From assembly GCA_000436695.1 (NCBI GenBank), contig HF992636.1, positions 1,119 to 34,183 on the forward strand: DNA of 33,065 bases, read 5' to 3'. Both the position numbers and the translations under genes were made by a program. Of the stretch, positions 7,387 through 16,146 are shown one piece after another. A model generated the notes under the pieces. The model worked only from the letters and a program-made list of their open reading frames with translations. It was not told the DNA's origin and made no database searches. Position 1 is the stretch's first letter, and each line of letters opens with the position of its first letter. Origin of the DNA: Prevotella sp. CAG:1185. GTDB lineage: Bacteria > Bacteroidota > Bacteroidia > Bacteroidales > Bacteroidaceae.

Positions 7387-10032
7387 ATGTGGAAGAAAAC
7401 GCGCAAAATGAAATTAGAATTTAATGCCGAAAGAATTTTTCTGGCATCCGAACAGCCAATAACCTCTGTGTTCAACTTTTTTCAGACAGCCCCGCAAGGA
7501 CTTGACAGTGAAGAAACAACAAAACGACAATCAATTTATGGGAAAAACGAAATAGAACATGAAAAGAAAATACGTCCGCTGACAATGTTCATAATGGCGT
7601 TTATTAATCCTTTCATAGGAGTGCTGACAGTATTGATCATCATATTTTATTTTCTTGATGTATACCTTGCCTCTCCCGAAGAAAAAGACTTTACGTCGAT
7701 AGCCATCATTGCCACAATGGTAATCCTCAGCACCATTCTGCGTTTCTGGCAGGAATATAAGGCCAGCGTGTCGAGCGAGTCGCTGCAAAAGATGGTGACA
7801 AACACGTGTACGGTAATAAGAGACAACGGCAAGGAACAAGAGACAGGCATATCATCGCTCGTGCCGGGCGACATAGTAAAACTGGCAGCCGGCGACATGA
7901 TTCCGGCCGACATCCGCATCGTAGAGACTAAAGACCTATTTGTCAGTCAGGGCACTCTTACCGGAGAGTCTGAATCAATTGAGAAGAAACCCGTTGCCGA
8001 CTGCAAATGCGATACAATACGGACTATAGTGGAACTCGACAACATCTGTTTCATGGGCTCTAACGTGGTGAGCGGCTCGGCAACAGGCATTGTTGTGTCG
8101 ACAGGCAACAACACATACCTCGGCACAATAGCCAAGAGCATAGCCGGCCACCGTGCCTCAACAGCTTTCGACAAAGGCATTGCCAAGGTCAGCATGCTGC
8201 TGATACGCTTCATGCTGATAATGGTTCCGTTTGTGTTTCTGATTAACGGACTCACAAAAGGCGAATGGCTCGACGCTTTTCTGTTTGCCGTGTCTGTTGC
8301 TGTTGGCCTTACGCCCGAAATGCTTCCGATGATAGTAACGGTCAACCTGTCAAAGGGCGCCGTTGCCATGTCGCGCAAAAAGACTATAGTGAAAGACCTG
8401 AATGCCATACAGAATTTCGGGGCGATGAACATTCTATGCACCGACAAGACAGGCACACTGACATGCGACCAGATTGTACTTGAGAAATATATTAACGCCG
8501 ACGGCACAAGCGACAACAGCAGGCGGATATTGCGTCACGCATATTTCAACAGTTTCTTCCAGACAGGGCTAAAGAATCTTATGGACAAGGCTATACTGTC
8601 GCATATAAAGGAATTGGAGATGGAGTCAGTAAGGGAAAGATACAAAAAAGTTGACGAGATACCATTTGACTTTGCCCGTCGCCGCATGTCAGTTGTTGTG
8701 GAAGACGTCAACGGCAAGAGGCAGATTATAACCAAGGGTGCGGTGGAGGAAATGATGCAGATATGCTCACACACCGAAGTGGGCAACAAGGTTGTGCCGT
8801 TTACTCCCGAACTTAGGGTAAAGGCTTATGAGATAAGCAAGAAGATGAACCATCAGGGACTTCGCGTGCTGGCTGTAGCTCAAAAGAGTTTTCTGAGCAA
8901 GGAAAACAATTTTGCCGTTGAAGACGAGAGCGGCATGGTGCTAATAGGCTATCTGGCATTCCTCGATCCGCCAAAGCAGTCGGCAGCCAAGGCAATAAAG
9001 CAACTTTATGCCCACGGAATAGAGGTGAAAGTGGTGTCGGGAGACAACGATGCCGTGGTGCGCACCATATCAAGACAGGTGGGCATCGACACAGCTAACG
9101 TGCTAACCGGTGCAGAACTGAGTGCAATGAGCGACGTGCAGAAGCAGGAAGCTGTGCTCAAGACTACCGTGTTTGCCAAAGTCACCCCATTACAAAAGAC
9201 CGAAATAATAACCATACTGCAGGCTCAGGGCAACACGGTGGGTTTTCTTGGCGACGGCATTAACGACGCGGCAGCCCTGCGGCAGTCGGACATCGGAATA
9301 TCTGTAGACTCTGCCGTAGACATTGCCAAAGAGAGCGCAGACATCATTTTACTGGAAAAAGACCTTATGGTTCTTGAAAATGGAGTTATCGAGGGGCGCC
9401 GCACATTCGGCAACATCACTAAATATATGAAGATGACAGCCAGTTCCAACTTCGGCAATATGTTCAGTGTGCTGGCAGCAAGCGCCTTTCTGCCGTTTCT
9501 GCCTATGCTCTCGATACACCTGCTCGTGCAAAATCTTCTGTACGACATATCGCAGACCACAATACCGTTTGACCGCATGGACGAAGATTATCTCAGAAAA
9601 CCGCGCCGGTGGGACGCATCCGACCTCAGCCACTTCATGATATTCATAGGTCCGATAAGTTCGATATTCGACATCACCACATATCTGCTCATGTGGTATG
9701 TGTTCAACTGCAGTTCGCCCGTGGCTCAATCATTGTTCCAGTCGGGCTGGTTTGTTGAAGGCCTTCTGTCGCAGACGCTTATCGTTCACATGATACGCAC
9801 CAAGAAGATACCGTTCATACAAAGCCGAGCTTCGTGGCCCGTGATGAGCATGACACTGGCAATAATGGCAGTCGGAATAATTATTCCGTTCACCAAATTC
9901 GGCTCTTACATCGGACTTACACCGCTGCCGCTCTCCTACTTTCCGTGGCTGGCTGTGACGCTGATTGCGTATTGTGTGCTCACGCAATTAATAAAAGAAT
10001 GGTATATCAAGAAGTTTAAGCGGTGGCTCTAA
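7387..10032 (+). CDS. mgtA: Magnesium-translocating P-type ATPase
   Basis: The 881-residue protein is close in length to enterobacterial MgtA. The start is ATG 7387; an alternative ATG at 7408 (MKLEFN) would lose seven residues. Visible features are an N-terminal cation-ATPase domain, LTGES (191-195) of the actuator domain, the membrane motif VGLTPEMLP (306-314), the phosphorylated Asp353 in DKTGTLT, the hinge GDGIND (622-627), and IPFDRMDED (726-734) followed by RKPRRWD, typical of the MgtA/MgtB subgroup. Several hydrophobic helices follow. It would use ATP to bring Mg2+ into the cytoplasm from the inner membrane. It sits 305 bases after the histidine kinase, downstream of phased repeats that look like a response-regulator operator. 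Confidence 0.93.
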   Translation: MWKKTRKMKLEFNAERIFLASEQPITSVFNFFQTAPQGLDSEETTKRQSIYGKNEIEHEKKIRPLTMFIMAFINPFIGVLTVLIIIFYFLDVYLASPEEKDFTSIAIIATMVILSTILRFWQEYKASVSSESLQKMVTNTCTVIRDNGKEQETGISSLVPGDIVKLAAGDMIPADIRIVETKDLFVSQGTLTGESESIEKKPVADCKCDTIRTIVELDNICFMGSNVVSGSATGIVVSTGNNTYLGTIAKSIAGHRASTAFDKGIAKVSMLLIRFMLIMVPFVFLINGLTKGEWLDAFLFAVSVAVGLTPEMLPMIVTVNLSKGAVAMSRKKTIVKDLNAIQNFGAMNILCTDKTGTLTCDQIVLEKYINADGTSDNSRRILRHAYFNSFFQTGLKNLMDKAILSHIKELEMESVRERYKKVDEIPFDFARRRMSVVVEDVNGKRQIITKGAVEEMMQICSHTEVGNKVVPFTPELRVKAYEISKKMNHQGLRVLAVAQKSFLSKENNFAVEDESGMVLIGYLAFLDPPKQSAAKAIKQLYAHGIEVKVVSGDNDAVVRTISRQVGIDTANVLTGAELSAMSDVQKQEAVLKTTVFAKVTPLQKTEIITILQAQGNTVGFLGDGINDAAALRQSDIGISVDSAVDIAKESADIILLEKDLMVLENGVIEGRRTFGNITKYMKMTASSNFGNMFSVLAASAFLPFLPMLSIHLLVQNLLYDISQTTIPFDRMDEDYLRKPRRWDASDLSHFMIFIGPISSIFDITTYLLMWYVFNCSSPVAQSLFQSGWFVEGLLSQTLIVHMIRTKKIPFIQSRASWPVMSMTLAIMAVGIIIPFTKFGSYIGLTPLPLSYFPWLAVTLIAYCVLTQLIKEWYIKKFKRWL

Positions 10033-10050
10033 ACGATATTTGCATGATTA

Positions 10051-10088
10051 TAGTGGCGCGTCAGCAATTAAGTTCTGATGCGCCACTA
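10051..10088 (+). terminator. Hairpin after mgtA, probable terminator
   Basis: TAGTGGCGCGTCAG (10051-10064) pairs with CTGATGCGCCACTA (10075-10088): 14 pairs including one G-U, with a 10-base loop. It starts 18 bases after the mgtA stop. No clean T-run follows (AAATATATCT), so it may be a weak intrinsic terminator or a 3'-end stabilising structure. Confidence 0.55.
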
Positions 10089-10276
10089 AAATATATCTAA
10101 TTACAAAATATCAATACAAAAATTATGAACTCTATAACAAATATAACTATGAAAAAGAATGTAAAACTGTATTTTATGCCCCGTATTGCCATTATAAAAT
10201 AAAGCGAAATGAACTTTTATGTAAAAGTGGTACTATTTTCTGTAATTCTGATAATGTATTAATAAAAAATTAATAA

Positions 10277-10284
10277 TAATTTTG
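10277..10284 (+). promoter_or_regulatory. Putative -7 element for the DUF362 gene
   Basis: TAATTTTG matches TAnnTTTG exactly. No convincing -33 box is seen about 20 bases upstream. The leader to ATG 10382 would be about 90 bases and includes two GCATGC palindromes (near 10300 and 10322). Confidence 0.4.
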
Positions 10285-10381
10285 CAACATGAAAAAATAG
10301 CATGCACAAATATTTACCGTCTGCATGCCCCTGACATCACACAGCCGAGAATGAATAAAGGCATAAAAAGACTACATATAT

Positions 10382-11329
10382 ATGAAAACATTTTTTATTT
10401 TAGCAGCTGCGCTGCTGTTTAACTTATGCGCGCAGGCTCAGTCGAAAGTTTATTTCACTAAAGAGATTTCACCTGAAGCTCTTGTTCGCATTTACAAGGC
10501 TCTGGGCAAAGAAGCCAAAGGACGCGTGGCTGTAAAGATAAGCACAGGCGAAGCAGGAGGCCACAATTATCTTAAGCCTACGCTGATACGCGACCTTGTC
10601 GACGAGGTTAACGGAACCATTGTTGAGTGCAACACAGCGTATCCCGGCAAGCGCAACACCACTGCAGCTCACTGGGAAACGATACATGAGCATGGTTTCG
10701 ACTCAATCTTTGCCGTTGACATCATGGACGAATACGGTGACATAAGGATCCCGGTGAAAGACAAGAAACACATCAAATACGATATTGTTGGTTCTCATCT
10801 TGCCAACTACGACTTTATGATTAACCTGGCTCACTTCAAGGGGCATGCCATGGGAGGCTTCGGCGGAGTGCTGAAAAACCAGTCAATAGGCGTGGCTTCA
10901 AGCGCAGGCAAGGCTTACATTCATTCTGCCGGAAAGGTGCAGAGTCAGGAAGAAGTGTGGAACAACCTGCCCGCACAAGATTATTTTCTTGAAAGCATGG
11001 CGGCAGCAGCCCAAGCCGTGGCCGACTATTTCAACGGAAACATTATATATATTAATGTGATGAACAACATGAGCGTTGACTGCGACTGCGACAGCAATCC
11101 TGCCGCACCGGCAATAAAAGACATGGGCATAATGGCATCGCTCGACCCCGTGGCTCTCGATCAGGCATGTCTCGACAAAATATTTAATCATAAAGCCACT
11201 GCCGGCGACGACAACAAACCGCTCATTGAGCGCATAAACCGTCAGCACGGCACTTATATAACCGACTATGCAGAGAAGATTGGTCTCGGCAGTAAGACCT
11301 ACACTCTCATAGATATAGACAATCAATAG
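10382..11329 (+). CDS. Exported DUF362 domain protein
   Basis: The 315-residue protein starts with a signal peptide (MKTFFILAAALLFNLCAQAQ). The body matches DUF362: VAVKISTGEAGGHNYLKP near the N-terminus, the central INLAHFKGHAMGGFGGVLKNQSIG segment, and the late CDCDSNPAAP with MASLDPVALDQACLD. DUF362 proteins are often linked to iron-sulfur chemistry, and many carry ferredoxin motifs at the C-terminus. This one has no such tail; the only Cys cluster is DCDCD (about residues 234-238). Its reaction is unknown. It has its own promoter box and is followed, after a structured leader, by a TonB-dependent receptor. Confidence 0.85.
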   Translation: MKTFFILAAALLFNLCAQAQSKVYFTKEISPEALVRIYKALGKEAKGRVAVKISTGEAGGHNYLKPTLIRDLVDEVNGTIVECNTAYPGKRNTTAAHWETIHEHGFDSIFAVDIMDEYGDIRIPVKDKKHIKYDIVGSHLANYDFMINLAHFKGHAMGGFGGVLKNQSIGVASSAGKAYIHSAGKVQSQEEVWNNLPAQDYFLESMAAAAQAVADYFNGNIIYINVMNNMSVDCDCDSNPAAPAIKDMGIMASLDPVALDQACLDKIFNHKATAGDDNKPLIERINRQHGTYITDYAEKIGLGSKTYTLIDIDNQ

Positions 11330-11574
11330 CTTCTTCTAAAAAATGAATGTGTCGTAAGGAAGCCTGCCGGAGGAATGTTCATGATGTTTAAAATGGCTGA
11401 GGGAAAAAGTCATGTCAGTAGCTCCTTCATCGTATTTTCAGCCGTCGGACGTCATAAATGATATACAGTTCTCCGGCAACTTCCACGACCATCGCACAAT
11501 CGGTTAAAACAAGATTACACACAAATCCATGGCAGAATGCTGCTTCTGCCGTGGATTATTTAATACTTATCCAA
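11330..11574 (+). promoter_or_regulatory. Structured 5' leader of the TonB-dependent receptor, possible cis-regulatory RNA
   Basis: An interrupted long-range stem is visible: GTCGT (11351-11355) with ACGAC (11485-11489), GGAAG (11358-11362) with CTTCC (11480-11484), and TGCCGGAG (11365-11372) with CTCCGGCA (11471-11478). That is 18 Watson-Crick pairs separated by two small bulges. Inside it, ATGATG (11381-11386) can pair with CGTCAT (11450-11455), with one G-U, and GGCTGA (11395-11400) with TCAGCC (11438-11443). A separate 14-pair hairpin with one G-U and a 6-base loop lies at 11524-11557, ending 17 bases before ATG 11575. I do not find the conserved core of the cobalamin riboswitch or of other classes I know. 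The nesting could also be a decayed inverted-repeat element. Confidence 0.5.
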
Positions 11575-13443
11575 ATGAACAAGACATTTCCTACCGCCAT
11601 ACTTTTTAGTCTAATCTTAACCTCTGCACACGCACAGAAGGATTCTTTGACGTATCAGCTCGACAACATTGTGGTTACAGGCACGCGCAGCACGGCAGAC
11701 ATCGAGAACCTGCCTGCTACGGTTACCGTCATCGGACGCAAGACTCTCACCGAGACTCAGCGCACCAACGTGCTGCCTACACTGGCAGAATATGTGCCTG
11801 GACTGTTTGTAACATCACGCGGAATGCTCGGCTACGGCGTTAGCGACGGCGCCGCAGGAACAATATCCATGCGCGGACTCAGCAGTTCGCAGGGACGTTT
11901 CATGGTGCTTATCGACGGTCATCCGCAATATCAAGGCATCTTCGGCCACTCAATAAGCGACTTTTATCAGACAATGCTTGCCGACCACATTGAGGTGATG
12001 CGTGGTCCGGCGTCAACGCTTTACGGCTCTAACGCCATGGGAGGAGTTATCAACATTGTTACACGAAAGATGCAATCAGACGGAGTTAAGACCGACATAC
12101 ACCTCGGCGGAGGCTCTTACGGCACCTTTCAAGGTGAGCTGACCAACCGCATAAGAAGCGGAAAGTTTTACAGCGTTGTATCAGGACAATACGGCCGAAC
12201 TGACAACAACAGGCCTCGCATAGGCTTTGAGCAGTATGGCGGATACGTGAAACTGGGCTACGACATGTCGAAAAACTGGTCGGCATACGCAGACATCAAC
12301 ATCACCCATTTCAACGCGTCTTATCCGGGAAGCGTTCAAGTACCCGTTTATGACGCACGCCAATGGATTACGCGCGGCGTGGCATCGGCTGTGGTGAGCA
12401 ACGACTACGGCAACACATCTGGTGCAATAAGCGTCTACTACAACTTCGGACGGCACAAGATTAACGACGGATATGAAGACGGAGAGTCGCCTAAAGACTA
12501 TTATTTCAGGTCGAACGACGCACTGGCAGGACTGTCTATATACCAGAATTTCAAACTCCTGCCCGGCAACCACACCACCATCGGACTCGACTATCAGCAC
12601 ATCTACGGCAAGGCATGGAACAGTGACAGGGCTTCGGGCGAGACAACTTCGACAATAGGACACGAGAATGAGAATGAGATTGCCGGATACGTTGACGTAA
12701 GACAAGACCTGCTGTCATGGCTCACGCTGAGTGCGGGAATACGTCTTGACCACCATTCGCAGTCGGGCACTGAGTGGGTTCCGCGCGGAGGTATTGTAAC
12801 AAGAGTAATAAAAAACGGCGAAATCAAGGCAATGGTGAGCAAGGGTTTCCGCAATCCGTCGATACGAGAAATGTATTTCTGGAAACCTGCCAACGACGAA
12901 CTGCGCCCCGAACGCATAATGAACTACGAACTTTCATGGACTCACAAACTGCCGACAGCAGGACTGAGCTACGGCATAAACATGTATTATATGAAGGGCA
13001 GCAACATCATTCAGCAGCAGATGGTTGACGGCAGACCGATGAACGTGAACACGGGAGCAATAGAAAACAGCGGCGCTGAACTGGAACTGGGCTGGCGAAT
13101 AAACAATTGCTGGCAGGTGAACGGAAACTATAGTCTGCTGCACATGCACAATCCTATCGTCGGAGCGCCGGAGTCGAAGCTATGGCTCGGAGCCGACTAT
13201 ACGTCAGGACGTTGGAACGTTAACGGCGGACTGCAATATATCAGCGGACTATACACGCAGACTGGCGCAAATGAGGTGAAAGAGAATGTTGTATTGCTCA
13301 ACGCTACCGTAAGCTACAGGGCAAACAGAATGATTCAGCTTTGGGCAAAAGGCGAGAACCTGCTGGCACAAAAGTATGAAATAAACTACGGCTACCCCAT
13401 GCCAAAGGCAACGTTTATGGGTGGCGTAAACCTATCTTTCTGA
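11575..13443 (+). CDS. TonB-dependent receptor
   Basis: The chosen start is ATG 11575 because a signal peptide follows (MNKTFPTAILFSLILTSAHA); the frame is open back to 11458, but that part is structured leader. The mature protein starts with DNIVVTGTR, typical of the TonB-box/plug entry, then a plug domain (YVPGLFVTSRG, ISMRGLSSSQGRFMVLIDG, IEVMRGPASTLYGSNAMGGVINIVTR) and a beta-barrel ending in VNLSF, with the aromatic last residue usual for outer-membrane barrels. At 622 residues without a carboxypeptidase-like N-terminal extension it resembles the BtuB/CirA size class (cobalamin, siderophore or haem) rather than SusC glycan receptors. The substrate is undetermined. It appears to be a single gene controlled by its leader. 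Confidence 0.9.
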   Translation: MNKTFPTAILFSLILTSAHAQKDSLTYQLDNIVVTGTRSTADIENLPATVTVIGRKTLTETQRTNVLPTLAEYVPGLFVTSRGMLGYGVSDGAAGTISMRGLSSSQGRFMVLIDGHPQYQGIFGHSISDFYQTMLADHIEVMRGPASTLYGSNAMGGVINIVTRKMQSDGVKTDIHLGGGSYGTFQGELTNRIRSGKFYSVVSGQYGRTDNNRPRIGFEQYGGYVKLGYDMSKNWSAYADINITHFNASYPGSVQVPVYDARQWITRGVASAVVSNDYGNTSGAISVYYNFGRHKINDGYEDGESPKDYYFRSNDALAGLSIYQNFKLLPGNHTTIGLDYQHIYGKAWNSDRASGETTSTIGHENENEIAGYVDVRQDLLSWLTLSAGIRLDHHSQSGTEWVPRGGIVTRVIKNGEIKAMVSKGFRNPSIREMYFWKPANDELRPERIMNYELSWTHKLPTAGLSYGINMYYMKGSNIIQQQMVDGRPMNVNTGAIENSGAELELGWRINNCWQVNGNYSLLHMHNPIVGAPESKLWLGADYTSGRWNVNGGLQYISGLYTQTGANEVKENVVLLNATVSYRANRMIQLWAKGENLLAQKYEINYGYPMPKATFMGGVNLSF

Positions 13444-13582
13444 ATGTAACTACATTACTGAATAAGGTTTCAATATGAACAAAATTTTTGCTGAATAGTC
13501 CAAAACATATTGCAGAATGATAAAAAAAGCATAAACTTGCGCAGACTCTCGACAAAAAAAACTCATAATAAATAAATTATAG

Positions 13583-13590
13583 TATTTTTG
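13583..13590 (+). promoter_or_regulatory. Putative -7 element of the tat operon
   Basis: TATTTTTG matches TAnnTTTG exactly and lies 27 bases before the tatA ATG at 13618. No good -33 box is seen. The preceding 140 bases hold nothing else I recognise. Confidence 0.45.
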
Positions 13591-13617
13591 CATTACGAAC
13601 AAAATAAGAAAAACATT

Positions 13618-13794
13618 ATGATTGGAACACCTGAACTAATTTTAATCGTGCTCGCGCTGGTGCTGCTCTTCGGCGCAAAGAAGATACCCGAACTGATGAA
13701 AGGTCTGGGTCAGGGCGTCAAAAGTTTTAAAGACGGCATGAACGGAAAAATAGACGAAACCACTGAAGATAAGGACAAGAAGAAAGACGAATGA
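13618..13794 (+). CDS. tatA: Twin-arginine translocase subunit TatA
   Basis: The 58-residue protein starts at ATG 13618 (MIGTPELILIVL); the frame extends ten codons upstream, but the family begins with the membrane helix. It has one transmembrane helix, a Phe-Gly hinge (LLFGAKKIPELMKGLGQGV), an amphipathic helix and a charged tail (TTEDKDKKKDE), the standard TatA/E layout. TatA oligomers form the passage for folded proteins recruited by TatC. No TatB is seen, so this is a minimal TatA-TatC pair. It overlaps tatC by 4 bases (ATGA) and is the first gene of a six-gene apparent operon whose third and fourth products carry twin-arginine motifs. Confidence 0.95.
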   Translation: MIGTPELILIVLALVLLFGAKKIPELMKGLGQGVKSFKDGMNGKIDETTEDKDKKKDE

Positions 13795-14558
13795 GCAACC
13801 GTGAGAGCAACGGCGGCGAACCGCAGACATTCTGGGAACATCTCGAAGTGCTTAGGGGATGCATACTGCGCATGATTGCAGCAGCGGCAGTAGCCTCGGC
13901 AGCGGCTTTCGGTTTCAAGGAAGAACTGTTCGGCATTGTACTTGCGCCTGCCGACCCAAACTTCATAACATACAGACTGCTTGGCGCCGAGCAGTTTAAG
14001 TTTCAGCTGATAAACACCGGACTCACCGAGCAGTTTATGATTCACCTGAAGACGGCGCTCACCGCAGGCGTACTCATTGCTTCGCCATATATTCTTTATC
14101 TGCTGTTCAGATTTGTCTCGCCGGCGCTGTATGACAACGAGCGGCGCTATTCTGTAAGCATCACTCTCTGGGCATACGTCATGTTTCTCATGGGCGTTGC
14201 CGTCAACTATTTTGTAGTGTTTCCTCTCACCGTCCGTTTTCTCGGCACTTATCAGGTAAGCACGGCGGTGATGAACATGCTGACCATAAGCTCGTATATG
14301 GACACTCTTCTGGGCATGAGCCTTGTAATGGGTGCCGTGTTCGAGATACCGATAATAAGCTGGCTGCTCGCCCGCTTCGGACTTCTTAAAGCTCACTGGA
14401 TGTCTCACTACCGCCGCCACGCCATAATAGTGATACTCATCCTTGCGGCCGTGATAACGCCTACATCCGATATGTTCACAATGCTTATAGTCTCGCTGCC
14501 TATATGGCTGCTCTATGAGGCAAGCATAATGATTGTGAGAGTAACCGAAAAGAAATAA
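13791..14558 (+). CDS. tatC: Twin-arginine translocase subunit TatC
   Basis: The 255-residue protein has six hydrophobic segments and TatC hallmarks: an N-terminal FWEHLEVLRG, SPALYDNERRYS in the first large cytoplasmic loop, and a C-terminal VITPTSDMFTMLIVSLPIWLLYE. TatC binds the twin-arginine signal. In E. coli TatC two glutamates matter for this, Glu15 in HLIELR and Glu103 in YKHERR. The second has a counterpart here (DNERR), but the Glu15 position aligns with Val20 while a glutamate sits one residue earlier (HLEVLR). This may be common in Bacteroidetes. The gene overlaps tatA by 4 bases and is 29 bases before the polyferredoxin gene. Confidence 0.95.
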   Translation: MSNRESNGGEPQTFWEHLEVLRGCILRMIAAAAVASAAAFGFKEELFGIVLAPADPNFITYRLLGAEQFKFQLINTGLTEQFMIHLKTALTAGVLIASPYILYLLFRFVSPALYDNERRYSVSITLWAYVMFLMGVAVNYFVVFPLTVRFLGTYQVSTAVMNMLTISSYMDTLLGMSLVMGAVFEIPIISWLLARFGLLKAHWMSHYRRHAIIVILILAAVITPTSDMFTMLIVSLPIWLLYEASIMIVRVTEKK

Positions 14559-14587
14559 CCTTTATCCGAAAAAAAAATCTATAAATC

Positions 14588-16093
14588 ATGCTAAGAAAAA
14601 TAAGAATATTACTGGCAGCCGTAACCTTCACATTGATTACACTGCTTTTTCTCGACCTTACAGGCTCGCTTCACGCCTGGCTTGGATGGCTTGCCAAGAT
14701 ACAGTTTTGGCCTGCCGTGCTGGCAATGAACGTGGCCGTGGTGGCAGGTCTTCTGATACTTACGCTGATATTCGGACGCATCTATTGCTCCGTTATCTGT
14801 CCGTTAGGCATACTGCAAGACCTCATCTCGGCACTGCACAGCAGAACCAAGCGCAACCGTTTCAGTTTTTCGCCCGAACACAGATGGCTGCGCTATGGCG
14901 TGTTGATTGTCTTTCTGGCGTCATGCGTTGCCGGAATTAACGTCATCGTGTCGCTCCTCGCTCCTTACAGTTCTTACGGACGTATGGTCAACAGCATTGT
15001 CCGCCCTATATGGACGGCAGGCAACAATGTGCTGGCGTCTATAGCCGAGCGCATTGACAGCTATGCCTTCTACAGCGTTGACGTGTGGATGCGCAGTCTG
15101 CCAACGCTCATAATTGCTGCCGTAACGTTCGTTATAATTGCCGTACTGGCATGGCGCGGAGGCAGAACTTACTGCAACACGATATGCCCCGTAGGCACAA
15201 TTCTGAGTTTCTTTGCGCGTTTCTCATGGTTTAAGATCAGCATTGACGGCGACAAATGCGTAAGCTGCCGACTCTGCGAGAAAAACTGTAAGGCGTCGGC
15301 CATTGACGTAAAGACGGGACAAATAGACTATAATCGCTGCGTGGTATGCGGCAACTGTATTGACAAATGCCACAAGAGTGCAATAAGATATGTTCACCCA
15401 AATAAAGCAGTGGCACGTAAAACTGAAAACGGTCACGACACTTCACATGAAGACAAGGGCATAGACAACGGCCGCAGGTCGTTCCTGCTCGGTGCAGCCA
15501 TAGCAACAACTGCCGCTGCGCTGGCTCAGGAGAAGAAGAAAGTGGACGGCGGACTGGCCGTGATAGAAGACAAGGTTCAGCCCGAACGCGCCACTCCGAT
15601 AACTCCTCCCGGCTCTATGTCAGCCCGCCACATGGCACAGCACTGCACAGCATGTCAGCTCTGTGTGTCGGCATGTCCTAATGATGTGCTGCGCCCGTCG
15701 TCTGACTTGTCTAAACTAATGCAGCCCACCATGTCATACGAACGCGGCTACTGCCGTCCCGAATGTACACGATGCAGCGAGGTGTGCCCTGCGGGAGCCA
15801 TCAAGCCGATAACACGCGAAGAAAAGTCGTCAACACAGATAGGCCACGCAGTGTGGATAAAAAAGAACTGTGTGAGCGTTACCGACGGCGTAAGTTGCGG
15901 CAACTGTGCCCGCCATTGCCCCGTGGGAGCAATAACAATGATTCCGCTGCATCCGGGAACCGACTCTAAAATAACCATCCCTGCCGTAAACGAGGCGAGA
16001 TGCATAGGATGCGGAGCTTGCGAGAATCTGTGTCCGGCACGTCCGTTCAGCGCAATATATGTTGAAGGACATGAAGTTCACCGCACGGTATAG
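14588..16093 (+). CDS. Membrane polyferredoxin, NapH-like domain fused to NapG-like domain with an internal twin-arginine motif
   Basis: The 501-residue protein has two parts. Residues 1-270 are NapH-like: hydrophobic helices at about 6-24, 42-63, 103-124 and 172-189, two CxxxCP motifs (Cys67/Cys71 and Cys196/Cys200), and two 4Fe-4S sites (Cys224-227-230-234 and Cys251-254-257-261). After a polar linker, Arg296-Arg297 in GRRSFLLGAA starts a short hydrophobic stretch that looks like a Tat signal in the middle of the chain. Residues 345-501 then hold four more cluster sites (from Cys353, Cys389, Cys428 and Cys472), the number found in NapG. The likely role is to pass electrons from quinol or cytoplasmic donors across the inner membrane to the periplasmic reductase encoded next. 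No nap catalytic genes are present. The Tat genes lie immediately upstream. Confidence 0.85.
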   Translation: MLRKIRILLAAVTFTLITLLFLDLTGSLHAWLGWLAKIQFWPAVLAMNVAVVAGLLILTLIFGRIYCSVICPLGILQDLISALHSRTKRNRFSFSPEHRWLRYGVLIVFLASCVAGINVIVSLLAPYSSYGRMVNSIVRPIWTAGNNVLASIAERIDSYAFYSVDVWMRSLPTLIIAAVTFVIIAVLAWRGGRTYCNTICPVGTILSFFARFSWFKISIDGDKCVSCRLCEKNCKASAIDVKTGQIDYNRCVVCGNCIDKCHKSAIRYVHPNKAVARKTENGHDTSHEDKGIDNGRRSFLLGAAIATTAAALAQEKKKVDGGLAVIEDKVQPERATPITPPGSMSARHMAQHCTACQLCVSACPNDVLRPSSDLSKLMQPTMSYERGYCRPECTRCSEVCPAGAIKPITREEKSSTQIGHAVWIKKNCVSVTDGVSCGNCARHCPVGAITMIPLHPGTDSKITIPAVNEARCIGCGACENLCPARPFSAIYVEGHEVHRTV

Positions 16094-16146
16094 CTTCAAC
16101 CTATATAATTGGTTAATTATCCAGAACCTTAAAAACAATTACCGTT

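Larger units (their letters stand above)
10033..10381 (+). other. 349-base intergenic region: hairpin, short frame and promoter box
   Basis: The region holds a strong hairpin at 10051-10088, a 17-codon frame at 10149-10202 (MKKNVKLYFMPRIAIIK) without an evident ribosome-binding site, and an exact -7 box TAATTTTG at 10277-10284. Nothing else is recognisable. The stretch is AT-rich, as usual for intergenic DNA here. Confidence 0.5.

Noticed and set aside
11355..11375. Possible B12 box of a cobalamin riboswitch (GGAAGCCTGCC)
   Set aside because: Only a loose similarity to the end of the motif; the rest of the conserved core (such as the GGTG-AATCC and CCCGC-ACTGT elements) is absent, and the bases are better explained by the long-range stem.
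11458..11574. Upstream extension of the TonB receptor frame
   Set aside because: The signal peptide begins at ATG 11575, and the upstream codons coincide with strong RNA-type structure.
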